In this document: positions 45,190-57,306 of the stretch, in pieces | Layout of the letters: each line of letters opens with the position of its first letter | Numbering within the stretch: the first letter of the stretch is position 1 | NCBI GenBank assembly: GCA_947044405.1 | Contig: CAMRHE010000021.1 | Span: forward strand, 7,920,501 to 7,984,500 | Reading direction: 5' to 3' | Length of the DNA: 64,000 bases | DNA from: Leptodactylus fallax | Taxonomy: Eukaryota > Chordata > Amphibia > Anura > Leptodactylidae | Notes under the pieces: generated by a model | Database searches by the model: none | Told to the model about the DNA's origin: nothing | What the model saw: only the letters and a program-made list of their open reading frames with translations | Program-made: the position numbers and the translations under genes

Positions 45190-45780
45190 AAGTGACACTT
45201 GGGCTTTATTACACGTAGCTGGCTGCAGCAAAAAAAGCACTGCAGGAAAAACCATGGTGGTAACATTGTGGTTTTCCCCGCAGCACTTTTCACAGAAGGT
45301 CCGCAGAGATTTCCCCTGTGCACTTTCTGTTTTCAATACACCTATATGGAAACCGTCAGTGTTTCCATAGGTATAACTGACATGCTTCAATTTCCAAAAC
45401 TGCAACGGTTTTGGAAATCACAGTGCGTCTGCTGCACGTATTTTTCCGCAATGTGTGGATGGGGTTTGCTAGAATGCCACATTTTTTTTCTGTGGGTTTT
45501 CGCCACATGGGGCCCCCAACCCATCCCCACTTTGCAGTAAAATATGCGCAGTGGACACGCTGCGATTTCCAAAACAGTCGCAGTTTTGGAAATCGCAGAA
45601 TGTCAATTATACCTATGGAAACACCATCGCTTTCCCTGTAGATATAATCGAAGCATAAAGTCTGCAGAGGAAACCTCTGCGAACTTTCTGTGCAAAGTGC
45701 TGCAGGAAGAACTGCGATGCATCTCCGCCGCGGTTTTTCCCGCAGCTCTTTTTTCCTGCGGTACACCACATAGGGCCTTA
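45190..45780. mobile_element. GGCCCCATGT-family repeat, head-to-head pair
   Basis: 45215-45535 and 45541-45780 carry the family blocks in opposite orientation ('gcaacggttttggaaatcac' against 'cgcagttttggaaatcgcag'; 'gtccgcagagatttcccc' against 'gcagaggaaacctctgcg'). The right end reads 'acatagggccttagccttaa', as expected for the terminus. Non-coding. It lies in the outer hAT element. Confidence 0.7.
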
Positions 45781-47111
45781 GCCTTAAGGCGTTTTCCAGC
45801 TCATTTTTATTGATGATCTATCCTCAGAATAAAACATCAATAAGAGATAAGGGAATCCCCACTGATCAGCTGTATGAAGTGGCCATGGTGCCTGTTTATA
45901 TGACACCTTGTGTGTTTATAGTGACCGTATGATGTAATTCCAGCCTTGTCACATAGACGTGTATAGGACGAGGCTGTAGTTACATTACATGGCCGCTATG
46001 AAAAGAATGACACTATGTAAACAGAGAAGGTGTCATGGCGCTTACACAGGTGCCACGGTTCATTCAAACAGTTGTTCCAGGTGGTTCCGGGTATTGGAAC
46101 CCCAATATTTTTTTTTTTTCCTTTTTTTTCCTTTTTAATTAGAAAACACCTGGGGCATTATTAATAAGGGACAAATTATTTAAAGGGTTGCACAGGGAAG
46201 TTATTAATTTAAGGATGCACTTGGGGGTATTATTGATTATGGGGGGTTATATGATATATTTTATAATTGGGGTAGCAGCAGGATGGGGGCTTTGTGTAGG
46301 TGAGGACAATATGGGTCAGGTGCCTGGAAAAGTAAGGAGCCAAAGATGTCTGTGTTGCAAACTTTACAGAGACTGGAAGAAGTCTCACAGCGGGTTCTAC
46401 ACCATTCCCTATTACTTCATATCTCACAGAAAATAAATGGTTTCAAACGATGAAACTTAACTTTTAATATATTAAAATAAAAAATACACAAAGGACGTCC
46501 TCTAGTCTACTAAAAGACAGATCAATGTGGTCTGTGCCTGTCTATTCAAAGTTTATTCAGGGTTTAAATGTTAGACAGTATTCACACTCTCCAACTTTCT
46601 ACTAGACCTAGGGTGTAATTAGATACTTTCACCACCCTTAGACTAAGGTTATATTATCACGACTGCGTCATGCAACAGGTCAGTATTTTATCAGTTGCTC
46701 TTAGTGCTTGGAAAACCCAAACACCTGGTCCCCACACACAAATTGTAAAGCATCACTGACTAGACTCCCGCACAGCCATCATATACCTCCACAACCCGAG
46801 TCTGTAGTAAGTACATATGCCAGTAATCTAGGTACAGGTCACAGTAACTTCATTTCCTGCCATTAAAATGTTATAACCATAAGGGAAACCACGATATTCT
46901 GACCCTTATGCTCAATAAACACCTATATTGCAGCCATTACTGATATCACCTATGTTGTCTCCAGGGATATACAGCTACCATTTCCATTAGTGACTCAAAT
47001 TCCACCAACTAATCTCCATGCTACTCAGACTGCCCCAGTCTCCTGTCAGTCCTTCATGCCCCCAAGTAGTATGGCTCGTGGTCAACTAACTCAAAAATAG
47101 AAAATAAACTT

Positions 47112-47158
47112 GCTCTACGCGTTTCCCCTGTGTTATCTGTATCACGTTCATCAGGAGC
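47112..47158 (-). ncRNA. Candidate hammerhead ribozyme motif in PLE 3' region
   Basis: Minus strand: GCUC, CUGAUGA, a 22-nt segment, GAAA, CGCG, UA, GAGC. The CUGAUGA and GAAA core strands are canonical, GCUC pairs with GAGC (stem I), and A-U plus C-G close a two-pair stem III before a permitted UA cleavage site. Stem II is the weak point: only GUG with CAC pairs cleanly. PLE repeats are known to carry such minimal hammerheads. It may be decayed. Confidence 0.5.
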
Positions 47159-48125
47159 TAATACTAATAAACTTATAGATTGGTCTAAGCTGCTCTAAAT
47201 TTCAAAAATGCAGTTACAACTGCAGTTCCTGGCGCACTGATGGTGTGCTCCAGTGCATAGAGTAGCCGACACCACACTGAGCCTTGCCTGCTTTATAAAG
47301 GTCAGCCCATTCATTCGGTGCCACCCCCTTTCCTGATGCTATCTGCAGTGAGCCAATAGAAATCACTAGCTCACTCCACCTGTCATGCCTCCTAGGAGGT
47401 GTGTCCACCTCAGTCCTCTGCTGTGTTCATGTGACTGCCGATCATGTGACCACTGAATGTAAACAATTCCAGTGATCCAGCGCTAGACGGTGAATCTACT
47501 GATTCACATTTGATCTTCACCTACTCTACATAAGCTGCTGATCATCTGGCCACTGCGTCTCAGCAATTCCGATGATCAAGCGCCAAGCGGTAATTTTGTA
47601 TACTTAACCTCCATTCCTCCATATACCAGGTCATGAAACCAGAGGGGAGATATCCAAAACAGAGTTAAATCCTGATCCATATTCTCCTATTACAACCGTA
47701 CTCTAAAGGAGCCGGAGGTTAGGTATAACCCCAGACCGTGACAGCGGATGGATCATAAATCTACCTATCATAGTTCACATATAGTGGGCTCTCCCTTATT
47801 GTTCCCCATCAAACTATAGATAACCTAACCATCCCCACTCAGATACATTTGCATACCTCCTAATGGTCAACCCCTCCAACTGTATAACTCTTTTCTATTT
47901 CTGAACCCTCTGATTTCGTACCAAAACTACCGTACATCATAACTACGACCCCCGTACATCATAACTACGACCCATCAATCACCACAAAATTATATTGTAA
48001 ATCGTACTTCGCCACCTCAATTCAGGCAATGCAATAGATAGCAGAAGAGAGACCCCTTAACATCTACCCATCTAAATACCGGGCAATAAATGACACGATG
48101 CTCCTCCCATATGCCCCACCCCTAT

Positions 48126-49122
48126 TCATCTTTCTTCAATAAATGGCGCAAAGGATATCAGATCATTGAGGCCTCTAGGTTTGACACAGTCAAACTTAAA
48201 TATCCATTCCGCTTCCTTCCTCAAAATTGCCCTATCCCAATCTCCTCCTCGTGGTGATTTGCGTACTAACTCAATGCCCTGAAATCTCAATGTAGATGGG
48301 TCACCTCCATGTTTGCTCCAGAAATGTAAACTCAGGGGGCGTTCTTCTCTCCTGTTAATATATCCCACATGATCTAATATCCTACGACGTAATTCCCTTT
48401 TCGTTTTACCCACGTAGTTCACTGGGCACGGACAGGATGCGACATATACCACACCCATAGAGCGGCAATTGATGAAATCTCTAGTATAATATTTTTTACC
48501 CGTAGCTGCCGCCGTAACTTTACGTCCCTTCAAAATAAATTCACAGGCCCTACAACCACCACACCTAAATGTGCCTGCCAGTCTTTCACTCCCCAACCAG
48601 GTATCCCCAGACTCCTCTGGTTCCAGATGACTATGAACTAGTCTGTCTTTGAGGTTACGGCCTCTCCTGTAGGTGATTGATGGATATTCAGATACCCTAT
48701 CCCTTAAATCAGGGTCCTGTCGAAGGATATCCCAATATGATCTCAATAAATCAACCACCATTCTGGAACCTTGATCAAATGTCCCGATTAATCTAACGAT
48801 GTTTTGGGGAGGCGGTTCATCTTTTGGTATCAGTAATCTTTGTCTGTCACATTCTGTCGCCAAACGTCTAGCATCCTGGAGCACATTTTTCAGGTACCCT
48901 CTACTCCTAAATCTTTGCTCTAATAACTGAGATTGAGTATTGAATTCCTGGACCGAAGAACAGTTTCTGCGTACACGCAAAAACTGTCCCTTGGGGATCC
49001 CACTACGAAGTGGTCTCGGATGGGAGCTTTCCCACCTCAAGAGATTGTTTGTTGCTGTCTCCTTACGATGCAAAGTGGTGGATATATTCCCATCACTCCC
49101 AATTGATATACTAAGGTCCAGG
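48126..49122 (-). CDS. PLE C-terminal polyprotein with GIY-YIG endonuclease, truncated
   Basis: The open frame technically extends upstream to 49142 and further, but sequence above 49122 belongs to the inverted repeat, so the element-derived coding begins at 'LDLSIS'. It holds the end of the reverse transcriptase ('KETATNNLL', 'SGIPKGQFLRVRRNC', the thumb region of PLEs), a linker, a Cys pair 'CGGCRAC' and the GIY-YIG nuclease with 'VVYVASC', 'NYVGKTKRELRRRILDH' and a late Glu ('KEAEWIF'). About 332 codons are free of stops. The nuclease makes the target nick for insertion. Without the palm, no reverse transcription is possible. No start codon of its own. Confidence 0.92.
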
Positions 49123-49975
49123 GTTGGTGGAATTTGAGTCACTAATGGAAATGGTAGCTGTATATCCCTGGAGTCAACATAGGGGATATCAGTAATGGCT
49201 GCAATATAGGTGTTTATTGAGCATAAGGGTCAGAATATTGTGGTTTCCCTTATGGTTATAACATTCTAATGGCAGGAAATGAAGTTACTGTGACCTATAC
49301 CTAGATTACTGGCATATGTACTTACTACAGACTCGGGTTGTGGAGGTATATGATGGCTGTGCGGGAGTCTAGTCAGTGATGCTTTACAATTTGTGTGTGG
49401 GGACCAGGTGTTTGGGTTTTCCAAGCACTAAGAGCAACTGATAAAATACTGACCTGTTGCATGACGCAGTCGTGATACTATAACCTTAGTCTAAGGGTGG
49501 TGAAAGTATCTAATTACACCCTAGGTCTAGTAGAAAGTTGGAGAGTGTGAATACTGTCTAACATTTAAACCCTGAATAAACTTTGAATAGACAGGCACAG
49601 ACCACATTGATCTGTCTTTTAGTAGACTAGTGGTCGTCCTTTGTGTATTTTTTATTTTAAGATATTAAAAGTTAAGTTTTATCGTTTGAAACCATTTATT
49701 TTCTGTGAGAGACTGGAAGAAGTGGTCATGACCATTCAGATGAAAGAGATGAGGAATGTGAACGATTAGTCAGAGACATCATCTGTATGTCACTAAATGT
49801 AACAGCACAGTATTCACCTAAATCTTTTGCAGAGCCCTGTGTAGAGCTGCTATATACCATTATATGCTCACCGTATACTGATAGTATCGGTATACGAACA
49901 TGTCCAAGTAAGGGGCCCACTTGGACATGTTTGACCCCCCTGTGCTGAACCCCTAGTTACGCCTCTGGGTGTGGC

Positions 49976-50131
49976 CTATGACCTTCACACAATATCTTAA
50001 TTAAGGAAAGCACAGTGACTCACAACGACTGAGCAAGGTTTAACTTGAGCACAGATTTACCCAGATTGGAACAACAAGCATATGGTTACAGATTCTCACA
50101 GATGGCACAGACTTGATGTTACACAGTATTC
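49976..50131. other. Unassigned flank
   Basis: Short segment between the outer hAT and a related MITE; nothing recognised. Confidence 0.3.
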
Positions 50132-50325
50132 CAACGCAGGGGTGTAGTTAGAGGTGGCAGGTACAGAGGTAGCAGTCACTGCCGGGCCCTGGACTCTGAG
50201 GGGTCCCCAGCAGTCCCTCTTCCACACAAAATATACCACTATTCTAAATGTTATAAAATATATCGGGCCCCATTGAAGATTTTGCATTGTGGCCCAGGAG
50301 CTTGAAGTTACACCAGCACAAGGCT
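50132..50325. mobile_element. Short MITE related to the outer hAT
   Basis: 'caggggtgtagttagag' at the left and 'cttgaagttacaccagc' at the right resemble, in inverted order, the CAGAGGCGTARCTAG ends of the 35683-49967 element. The interior has 'gggccc' blocks as there. The duplication is not clear. Confidence 0.55.
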
Positions 50326-52210
50326 TAGCAGTTGCACACAGATGTGAGACAGAACAGTCTCTGTATACAGTTTGTAACTCCACAGACAGTTGGCAACAGT
50401 TACAGGACTGTGTCTATATCTCCTCAGTTGGTTGCCAATAGTAACAGGACAGTGTTTAACCCTAATACACAGTATACTTCCAGTAGATATCTAGCAACAG
50501 TGTGGCTGGCTGAGTCACAGTCTATAATCAAATGCCTTATGGCATACCCATTTTTTTCCATACACTTCCTCACTGACCCCAAGGCACTCTCATTGTGGCC
50601 ACTTTAGCACAGCATTTTATCATCTGCACATGTGACCACTGAGCCAACCCATGTCCTTACCACTACAGCATTATTATTGAGACATAGTGCACACGTTAAA
50701 CCAGCAAACACATTCACATATATAGTACAATGGCTGAAATAAAGTATCTTTTAATCATCACATATAGCTGGGTCCAATCTCTCCCAACCACTCAATTTAA
50801 TATTGCAACATGCTAATAAAACCTTTCAATGACTACACAACACAACAACTGAGTGACCACACAAAGAAAAATATAGAAGATAATGTACGTGACACTCAAT
50901 TTCTCTGTTTTAGTATCCAAGTGTAGAAGTAGGGACCCAACCGATATATTCACAGCAGAGAAGAGACACACTTTTGCAGATTAGGGTAAATTCATTGTAT
51001 TTATTCACCATTCAGGTATGTAGGCCTCCAGATGGTTTAACCTGCACACTTAATACGAGTGGACAATATTTGTTTTCATATTTTTTTTAATTGTTATTGT
51101 TCAATTATACAATTTGCTAAAAGGGAAGTAGTTAAGTACTCAATATACCTTGTCTAAACCTCCCTTATAACCTGACTAAAAACAGGATATGTAAATGTTA
51201 AAAAGCAGATTCCTGCTGCTCTGAACATTTACTGCAAGTTATAGGGTATGCCAGGAAAGGGTAGGGGCCCCATTCCATATTTTGCATTGGGTCCCATAAG
51301 TTTCAAGTTATGCCTCTGATTCCAGGTAAGCTAAATACATAGGTATGCATTAACTTTTTTTTGCCATCAGATCCAATAAGTTATTCTATTAGTCCACTAT
51401 TCTTTTAGTATTCAAGGGTGCTTTGAGATACTAAGTTATATTGGTATAATGCTACAGTCAAATTCAGCAGAGCTGATTATGTTCTCGAGTATGTCTTTGA
51501 GGGACAATGGTTTATTTTTTAAATATTTTAGTTGATTCTTCCTTATTATACCTACAACTTTAGCATTTCTATGTGGCACTGATAGAAAATCGGTGGTCTG
51601 TACTATATGTGAAAACTTGAATATTTCATCCATTAAAAAATTGTGATAGTGATGTAGAGAACACTTAATAGTAAAGTAATGTAAGAAGAGTCCCATTATT
51701 TATATGCTTCATACTCATTGGAAGTGGTTAACCATCATTCTGTATAGTCAGAAAGTAAAGAATATTTCAGAAAGCATTTGAAATTGGCCATGGATTCCCT
51801 ATATAAATGTATACTTATATATGAATATATTTAGCAAAGCTACTACTTACTGCATTGAAGGCAATGCTGAGTAGAAATCATAACACAAGATCAGATGGAA
51901 ATAAAAGTTTCAGTCGCCTCTGAAGTAATACTGCCAACTTTTCTTACACAATTAAAATGTAAAAAAGCCTCCTTGCAGTTCAAGCATTTTACTAACTTTC
52001 TACAAGTTAGTTTCTACAACTTTCTACAACTATATTTAAGTGTGTAACATTTTGTACATGCCCATGCCCTACTGTATACAGAGTAAAGAATGTTGTGTTT
52101 TGAAAAAAAAAGCCACTGACCCCAAACTTTGTAGTCTCCTCTTATTTATAAAGGCACATCACAAGCCTAGGCAAATACCCATAGTCATAGATCCGCCTAT
52201 TAGCTAAGAC
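50326..52210. other. Non-coding DNA with one MITE end
   Basis: 51240-51320 carries 'aggggccccattcc' and 'caagttatgcctctg', a right-end fragment of the CAGAGGCGTARCTAG family. Otherwise AT-rich, without recognised coding or repeats. Confidence 0.45.
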
Positions 52211-52740
52211 CAGTGTTGGATTGGGGTGCCTAGGGCTCATCAGTAAATTTATTCTTGGGTCTCACTATACTACAACTAAGAATGTGCCAGCTACCTTTTT
52301 TCACACCTTGATGCCTAGTTCTTTCCTCTGACTGTTTCTGTCCTGTGGGCCCTACCAGTAGTCTGCTATATGGTTTTTACCTCACAGTAGGACCATTATA
52401 GTTTTGTGAGCCACCAGTACATGCTTACAAAACAAATGAACCCAGGGAGCAGTGAGATGATTTACTGGGACCTCCGCAGCAACGCTGAGAAGGTGGGGCC
52501 TGGGGAATGAGGATACTGGTCTGCCTGCCTCTGCACATAGATGTCACCTCAGCCATTGATACATCACTATGATAATAAATAAGGGAGTTTTAAATAATCT
52601 ACCCAGTTCATTATATGGTTGCATAGGTTGGTTAAGATGCTGTATGCTGCCTGCTATCTGTATGAATGTACTGTTCTGGGGGCCCAACCTAGCCCAGGGG
52701 CCCACTGGGGGATTCACCTTTGGGCCAGATTGAACCTGGC
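52211..52740. mobile_element. MITE with degenerate 'cagtgttggattgg' ends
   Basis: The left 'accagtgttggattggggtg' and right 'gggccagattgaacctggc' are diverged inverted ends of a dispersed amphibian MITE whose ends I recall as CAGTGTTGGACTGG. The interior has 'gggcccaacctagccc' near the right end. Flanking duplication not determined. Confidence 0.5.
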
Positions 52741-53665
52741 TATATGATTGTGTAACTTCATGATACTGGAATATTTATTCTCTGATCTTCTGGTCAGTAA
52801 CTGAACGTTCATACTTTTTTTCTCCATGAATTCTATGTCTTCACTGACAGAGCTGTTACTCACCTTATTGGACTTAACACATTATTGTTCACTGTATTTA
52901 ACCCCATGCTCTGTGCTGTGTATAGTACGGGTGTCAGAAGCAGCCCCGTACAACTGATCCATGCAGGTGCTGACTGTCGGCCCTTCACCAGACACAAATT
53001 TATAGCCTATCTTAATGATAGATCATAAAAGTTAAATCCTGTACAACACTTTTAAAAAGAAATTCTTGTAATATATAATAACACAGCATGCAGTTGTTTC
53101 CCCATCCCCCATACCACCAAGCTCCAGCACAAGTCAATGCTGCTTACTTCTCCAGTAAATAATCAACAATATACAAATGTGTCTTCCTTTATGTGTCCTC
53201 ATGTTTGGACATGTCCAGATACATGTATCACAAATTATCCTTGCTTTTCTCAACATAACATTGTTTCATGACAAATTATCACACAGTGATATGTTAACTA
53301 CTCTATTTGTATCCATTTGTGACCAACCAGTTGGGGAGGGTGTGAATTGCAGACTTTTAAGGCTTTTGTTAGCATGTCATGATATTGTGTTGAATTGGTT
53401 TCAAAACACATAGGAATCTTTAACCAAATTGGAGATCAGTTACGTTTAGGCATATCTGTATAAAGAATAGATGGTCTTGTGACCATTCATTATGTGTCTG
53501 TGTTTGTTATCACAGTGGCAGGTCATCTTTATGAGATGCATAGCAAATACATACCAATTTAAACCTGCTGTGAAACCTGTATAAAACAGACTGGAAAAAA
53601 AAAAACATTTTTTTTGCTACAGTTTTTCTTTTAGTTGTGGTATTGTAAAGGTTAAACACACTTAT
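52741..53665. other. Non-coding DNA, nothing recognised
   Basis: No coding signature or repeat end is seen in this interval. Confidence 0.4.
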
Positions 53666-53669
53666 TTAA

Positions 53670-54487
53670 AGCATAACTAAACTTTCGGACAACTATTGAT
53701 TTTCTAGCAACATTTGTGTTGATTATAATTTTTGTAATATATTTTATTAACAAATTTTGCCTCTTTTCTGTGAAATCCTGCATCTCTTTATTCTTCCCCT
53801 TTCTTCTGTAGTAAGAGCTGTTCCTGCCTCTCACTCAGTAACTGTATATGAAGTGCTAGCTTGGAGTAGAGGGCTGTGTAAGATGCAGGGAAAATGAAGG
53901 TGGGGGCAGGGTCAATTCAAACAGTGATATCTCCAGTGTTATAAAACATAGAAACGTGCTTTTGGTGTCATATGAAAGAGATATCACTGATTGAAAACAC
54001 AGTCTGGATTAGGATATTTACAATATATGCAGCTGTATAATATATATGATAGTAATATACCAATCCCGAGTGTGATATATATATAGAAATATAATAAATA
54101 ATAAATAGCACTGAGTCTGCAACCTTAGTGTCATATGAAATAATATGAAAAAAGAGAATCTCCTGTTTCATATGACTCCAAAAGCAAGTATCTACATATC
54201 ATAAAGCCAGAGATATAACTGTTTGAAGTGACCCTCTCCCACTGTTATTCTCTCTACATTTTACAAAGCTCCGTCCTCCAAACCCATACTCCATACACAG
54301 TTACTCAGTGAGAGGCAGGAACAGCTCTCAATACAGAGGCAAGGGGATGAATAAAGAGATGCAGGATTTCACAGAAAGGAGACGACATTTGTTAATACAT
54401 TACAAATTTATTAATGACATTATAATATGTACTGTATATAATGATGTTGCCAGAAAATCAAAAGTTGTCTGAAAGCTTAGTTATGCT
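53670..54487. mobile_element. Fold-back MITE with TTAA target site
   Basis: Ends AGCATAACTAAACTTTCGGA (53670) and inverse (to 54487), TTAA on both sides (53666-53669, 54488-54491). Arms of about 300 bp (53670-53970 and 54190-54487) are inverted copies with moderate divergence; the centre is AT-rich. TTAA use points to piggyBac or Kolobok machinery. Ends differ from those of 18520-23298, so it is another family. Confidence 0.8.
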
Positions 54488-54491
54488 TTAA

Positions 54492-55575
54492 CACCTGTAA
54501 AGACACCAAGTGCACCTCAAATGTTATGTGCAAACATACTCTTTCTGCAGGTTGTAGACTGTTCTAAAAATGATGGTGTGGGTGAACCTGATCTGTTGTT
54601 TTATCAAGTTTCAGTATATGCAGAATGGATGGGAGAAATCTTGGATATGATTGTGTAAAGAAGGAAAGGAAAGAAGGTTTTGTTAGGGTTGGACATAATG
54701 ATAAGTAAGTACTTTTCTAAGATTAAATAAATGGTATTGGAAATATTTTTTTCTGACCCTACTACCTGTGTTTTCCTGTTTTAATAAAACAAAATAAGGG
54801 TGCAAATATAACTCTCAATTATACATAAAATTGTATTAGCAATACCTTTTTAGCTCCTTAATATTAGCACTGAACACCTCTGAGGCATTTCACTTTCATA
54901 CTGGGAAATTCAAAAGCTTAAAAATACAAATAATTACCTGGGAAAAAAAGCAGTTAAAACATGACTAATTGGAATTGCAAACATGATGCTGTGAATACTG
55001 TACACTGCAACTGTGGTAATTCGGAAGTTCACAGCATCATAAAACAGTATGATGCTTTGAGTTCCTTTCATATAAGCTGTGGTTGGGCCAGGAAATGTGG
55101 TTGACACACAGACTATATTTCTTGGCCCCATTACAGTCATGTGAAGTGACCCTTAATAAAGTGTTTCTAGTTTCTTTTTTTTTTTTTTTTTATTGTGGCT
55201 AAAATTCTTAGATTTAAGGCATACTTCAGCTTACCTCATACCTGTATCAAAATTGTTAATTGTTTCTATTTTCTGTAAACAATGGGTATGTCTATTTACT
55301 GACAGAAATGGTAAAATGGTGAAATACTGAAACAAAATCATATTACAGTACATTGCTTCATGATGCGATCAGGAATTAACAATCACAATTAAAAAAAAAA
55401 AAATAACATAAAAATAAAATGGATTCTTATTTTTAGTAGGGAAGTGATCCATAAGGTTTCAACAGTGAAAGAATATAGTATACACATTGTATAGGGGGTG
55501 TACATTGCAGTTGGGGATAGGAACCCCATGGTATTGACATTTCATAAATTTACAGTAAGATACTAGTAAGTTTCC
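54492..55575. other. AT-rich DNA with a small inverted repeat and a T-run
   Basis: 'atgatgctgtgaa' near 54983 and its inverse near 55030 form a small hairpin. A T-run lies at about 55173-55191 and an A-run near 55389-55402. No gene recognised. Confidence 0.4.
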
Positions 55576-56656
55576 CATCAATAGTGCTGTAGATGCTGTT
55601 AGCAGAATAAACACCATACCTTTCATAAGATTCAGAGCCCCAGGGATGCGTAGAAAAAGCACGTTTATTCTTTATTCAAATGAGGATCTTGGAGCACAAG
55701 GAGTGTTATGTCTCTGCCTGTTCAGGTCTCTGCGCCACCCTCTGCTCACACGCTGTGACGTAGGAGGCGTCTTCAGTTTGATTCTTTGCTTAGGATTCTG
55801 GATGCTTAGTCTGAACACTGTCCTAGTTTCCTTGCTGTGTAATGGATTTCCAGCTATACCCGTGTTCTGAGCATTATTTCTCTCTGGACTGAATAGAGTT
55901 AATCTTTACCTTGCGTGTGTGATTGACAGCCTGTGTACCTATCAGGTCTGAGGTTGGGCCCAGACTTTCTATATACGGTATGTCACTTTCACAGCAAGTT
56001 GCCAGTTATTGCACTGACTTTGCCTGCTTTCTTTGTACCTTTGATATTTACCTTGCTATTTTCTCTGACCTTTGGCTTGCCTTGTGACTACTCTCTTGGA
56101 TTTCGATTTGGTACCACTTTTGCTTCTCTGGTTGTGACCCCTGGCTTGTTTACCATTCTTCTATGTTGTTTGTCTTGTTCTGTGTGTCACTTTACTCAGT
56201 ATAGGGCTTGTCTTCGAGTTGTCCTTTTACCGTTTAGGGTAAACTGAGGCACTAGGAAGGGACAGTGGCTGGGGTGAGATTAGGGCTCATTTGTCTGTCC
56301 TTCCTCCCAGACCCCTGCAGTAGTGTGAGGGTATTGATATGTCTGGCAAGACCCTAACAGGAAGTTTTCTTCTATTACTGAGCACTGCTGCATCATCACT
56401 AAACACACCCATCCTGCCTTCAGATCATCCTTTCAGTGTCAACTGATCCTCCCACTGTCCAGGGAGATGAGCTGAATGCAGGATGGGTGTGTTTAGTGAT
56501 GATGTAGCAGTGCTCAGTAATAGAAGAAAACTTCACCTGTGCTCCAAGATCCTCATTTGAATAAAGAATAAAAATGTTTTTCTATGCATCTCTGGAGCTC
56601 TGAAACATAAGAAAGGTATTGTTTATATTCTGCTAACAGCATCTACAGTACTATGG
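55576..56656. mobile_element. Fold-back element split by a solo LTR
   Basis: The left arm 55576-55703 continues at 56360-56420; the right arm is 56477-56656. Arms match, for example 'caaatgaggatcttggagca' (55678) against its inverse (56550), and 'aaacacacccatcctgc' (56401) against its inverse (56480). The loop is about 55 bp. The LTR at 55704-56359 interrupts the left arm. Non-coding. Confidence 0.85.
55704..56359 (+). mobile_element. Solo LTR (656 bp), same family as 39251-39917
   Basis: Starts TGTTATGTCT and ends CCTAACA. Shared blocks with the other solo LTR include 'gtctgaacactgtcct', 'ggatttcc' and 'gtgattgacagcct'. Flanks AGGAG and GGAAG are not identical; uninterrupted sequence of the fold-back's right arm shows the original site as about 'caaggaag', so the duplication has one change or one slipped base. 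More diverged than the other copy. Confidence 0.8.
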
Positions 56657-56659
56657 GAG

Positions 56660-57304
56660 TGGTTTAAAGTAGGTGGGGGCAGTGATAGACTCCCTTTAAA
56701 TAGACTGTCATTTTAACAAACATTGTATAAATGAATAGGATAGGGAATTTTAAGAAACTTTATAATATATCATATCATAATGCCACTTTCTGCTATTGTA
56801 AAACTGTTTAATCTCCCTTTGCTAAATTACCTTTCACACTGAAACTCACTCATCTATCCATCTTGAGACAGACTGTACGTGATATAATTCAGATGACTCA
56901 TGTCTATAGAAATCCATGGAGAGAGGATAGTAGGAGTGAGCAGAAAATAAGAGAAGAAAAGAGACTTAGGCTTAATGCACATGAACATGTGCATTGTCAG
57001 TGTGCTAACCGTGTTTTTCATGGCTAGCACACTGACCCATTATATTGTAATAGTCCCATGCACACACCTATACAGTATATTATCATGAGCGCCCAGGGCA
57101 AAAATCAGAACAGGTCCTATACCTATCCATTTTATGGCCCAAGCTCACTGAAGAATATTAAAGGGTCTATGGAGGCCATTCAGCCACAGACCCGGAATAT
57201 GCACACAGTTGTGTGCATGTAGCCTGAGGTTAATGTTGGAGCTGAACAGAAACTATAACAGCCAAAGCACTTTACTCACATTGGTACAGGTTAGTACTTG
57301 TCTA
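56660..57304. other. Non-coding DNA with a MITE-like segment
   Basis: 56966-57232 runs from 'ttaggcttaatgcacatga' to 'tgtgtgcatgtagcctgagg', which look like opposed ends of a dispersed repeat. No coding content. Confidence 0.45.
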
Positions 57305-57306
57305 TA

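Larger units (their letters stand above)
46384..49709 (-). mobile_element. Penelope-like element, 5'-truncated, inverted terminal repeats
   Basis: agagactggaagaagt at 46368-46383 recurs at 49708-49723, a 14-16-bp duplication (end position ambiguous by two bases). Arms 46423-47009 and 49123-49709 are inverted copies, both 587 bp. A 39-bp extension (46384-46422) lies only at the left, like the short extension known in Penelope. The coding part on minus runs from 49122 to 48126, then about 1.1 kb of 3' region with a hammerhead-like core at 47112-47158. The reverse transcriptase palm is absent, so the copy is truncated within that domain and capped by an inverted repeat, a known PLE arrangement. 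Confidence 0.92.
35683..49967. mobile_element. Outer hAT-type non-autonomous element hosting a nest
   Basis: The left end CAGAGGCGTAGCTAG (35683) and the right end CTAGTTACGCCTCTG (to 49967) are terminal inverted repeats. Flanks are ggtgtgac (35675-35682) and ggtgtggc (49968-49975), an 8-bp duplication with one change, as in hAT. Subtracting the inserted Tc1, hAT and PLE leaves about 2.1 kb, with G-rich strings of 'aaggggncatt' type (38030-38208, 45120-45180, 46140-46280) and one MITE. No transposase of its own. Related short copies appear at 50132-50325 and 51240-51320. Confidence 0.85.

Noticed and set aside
49123..49142. Upstream extension of the PLE frame
   Set aside because: This part lies in the inverted terminal repeat, so its openness is fortuitous.
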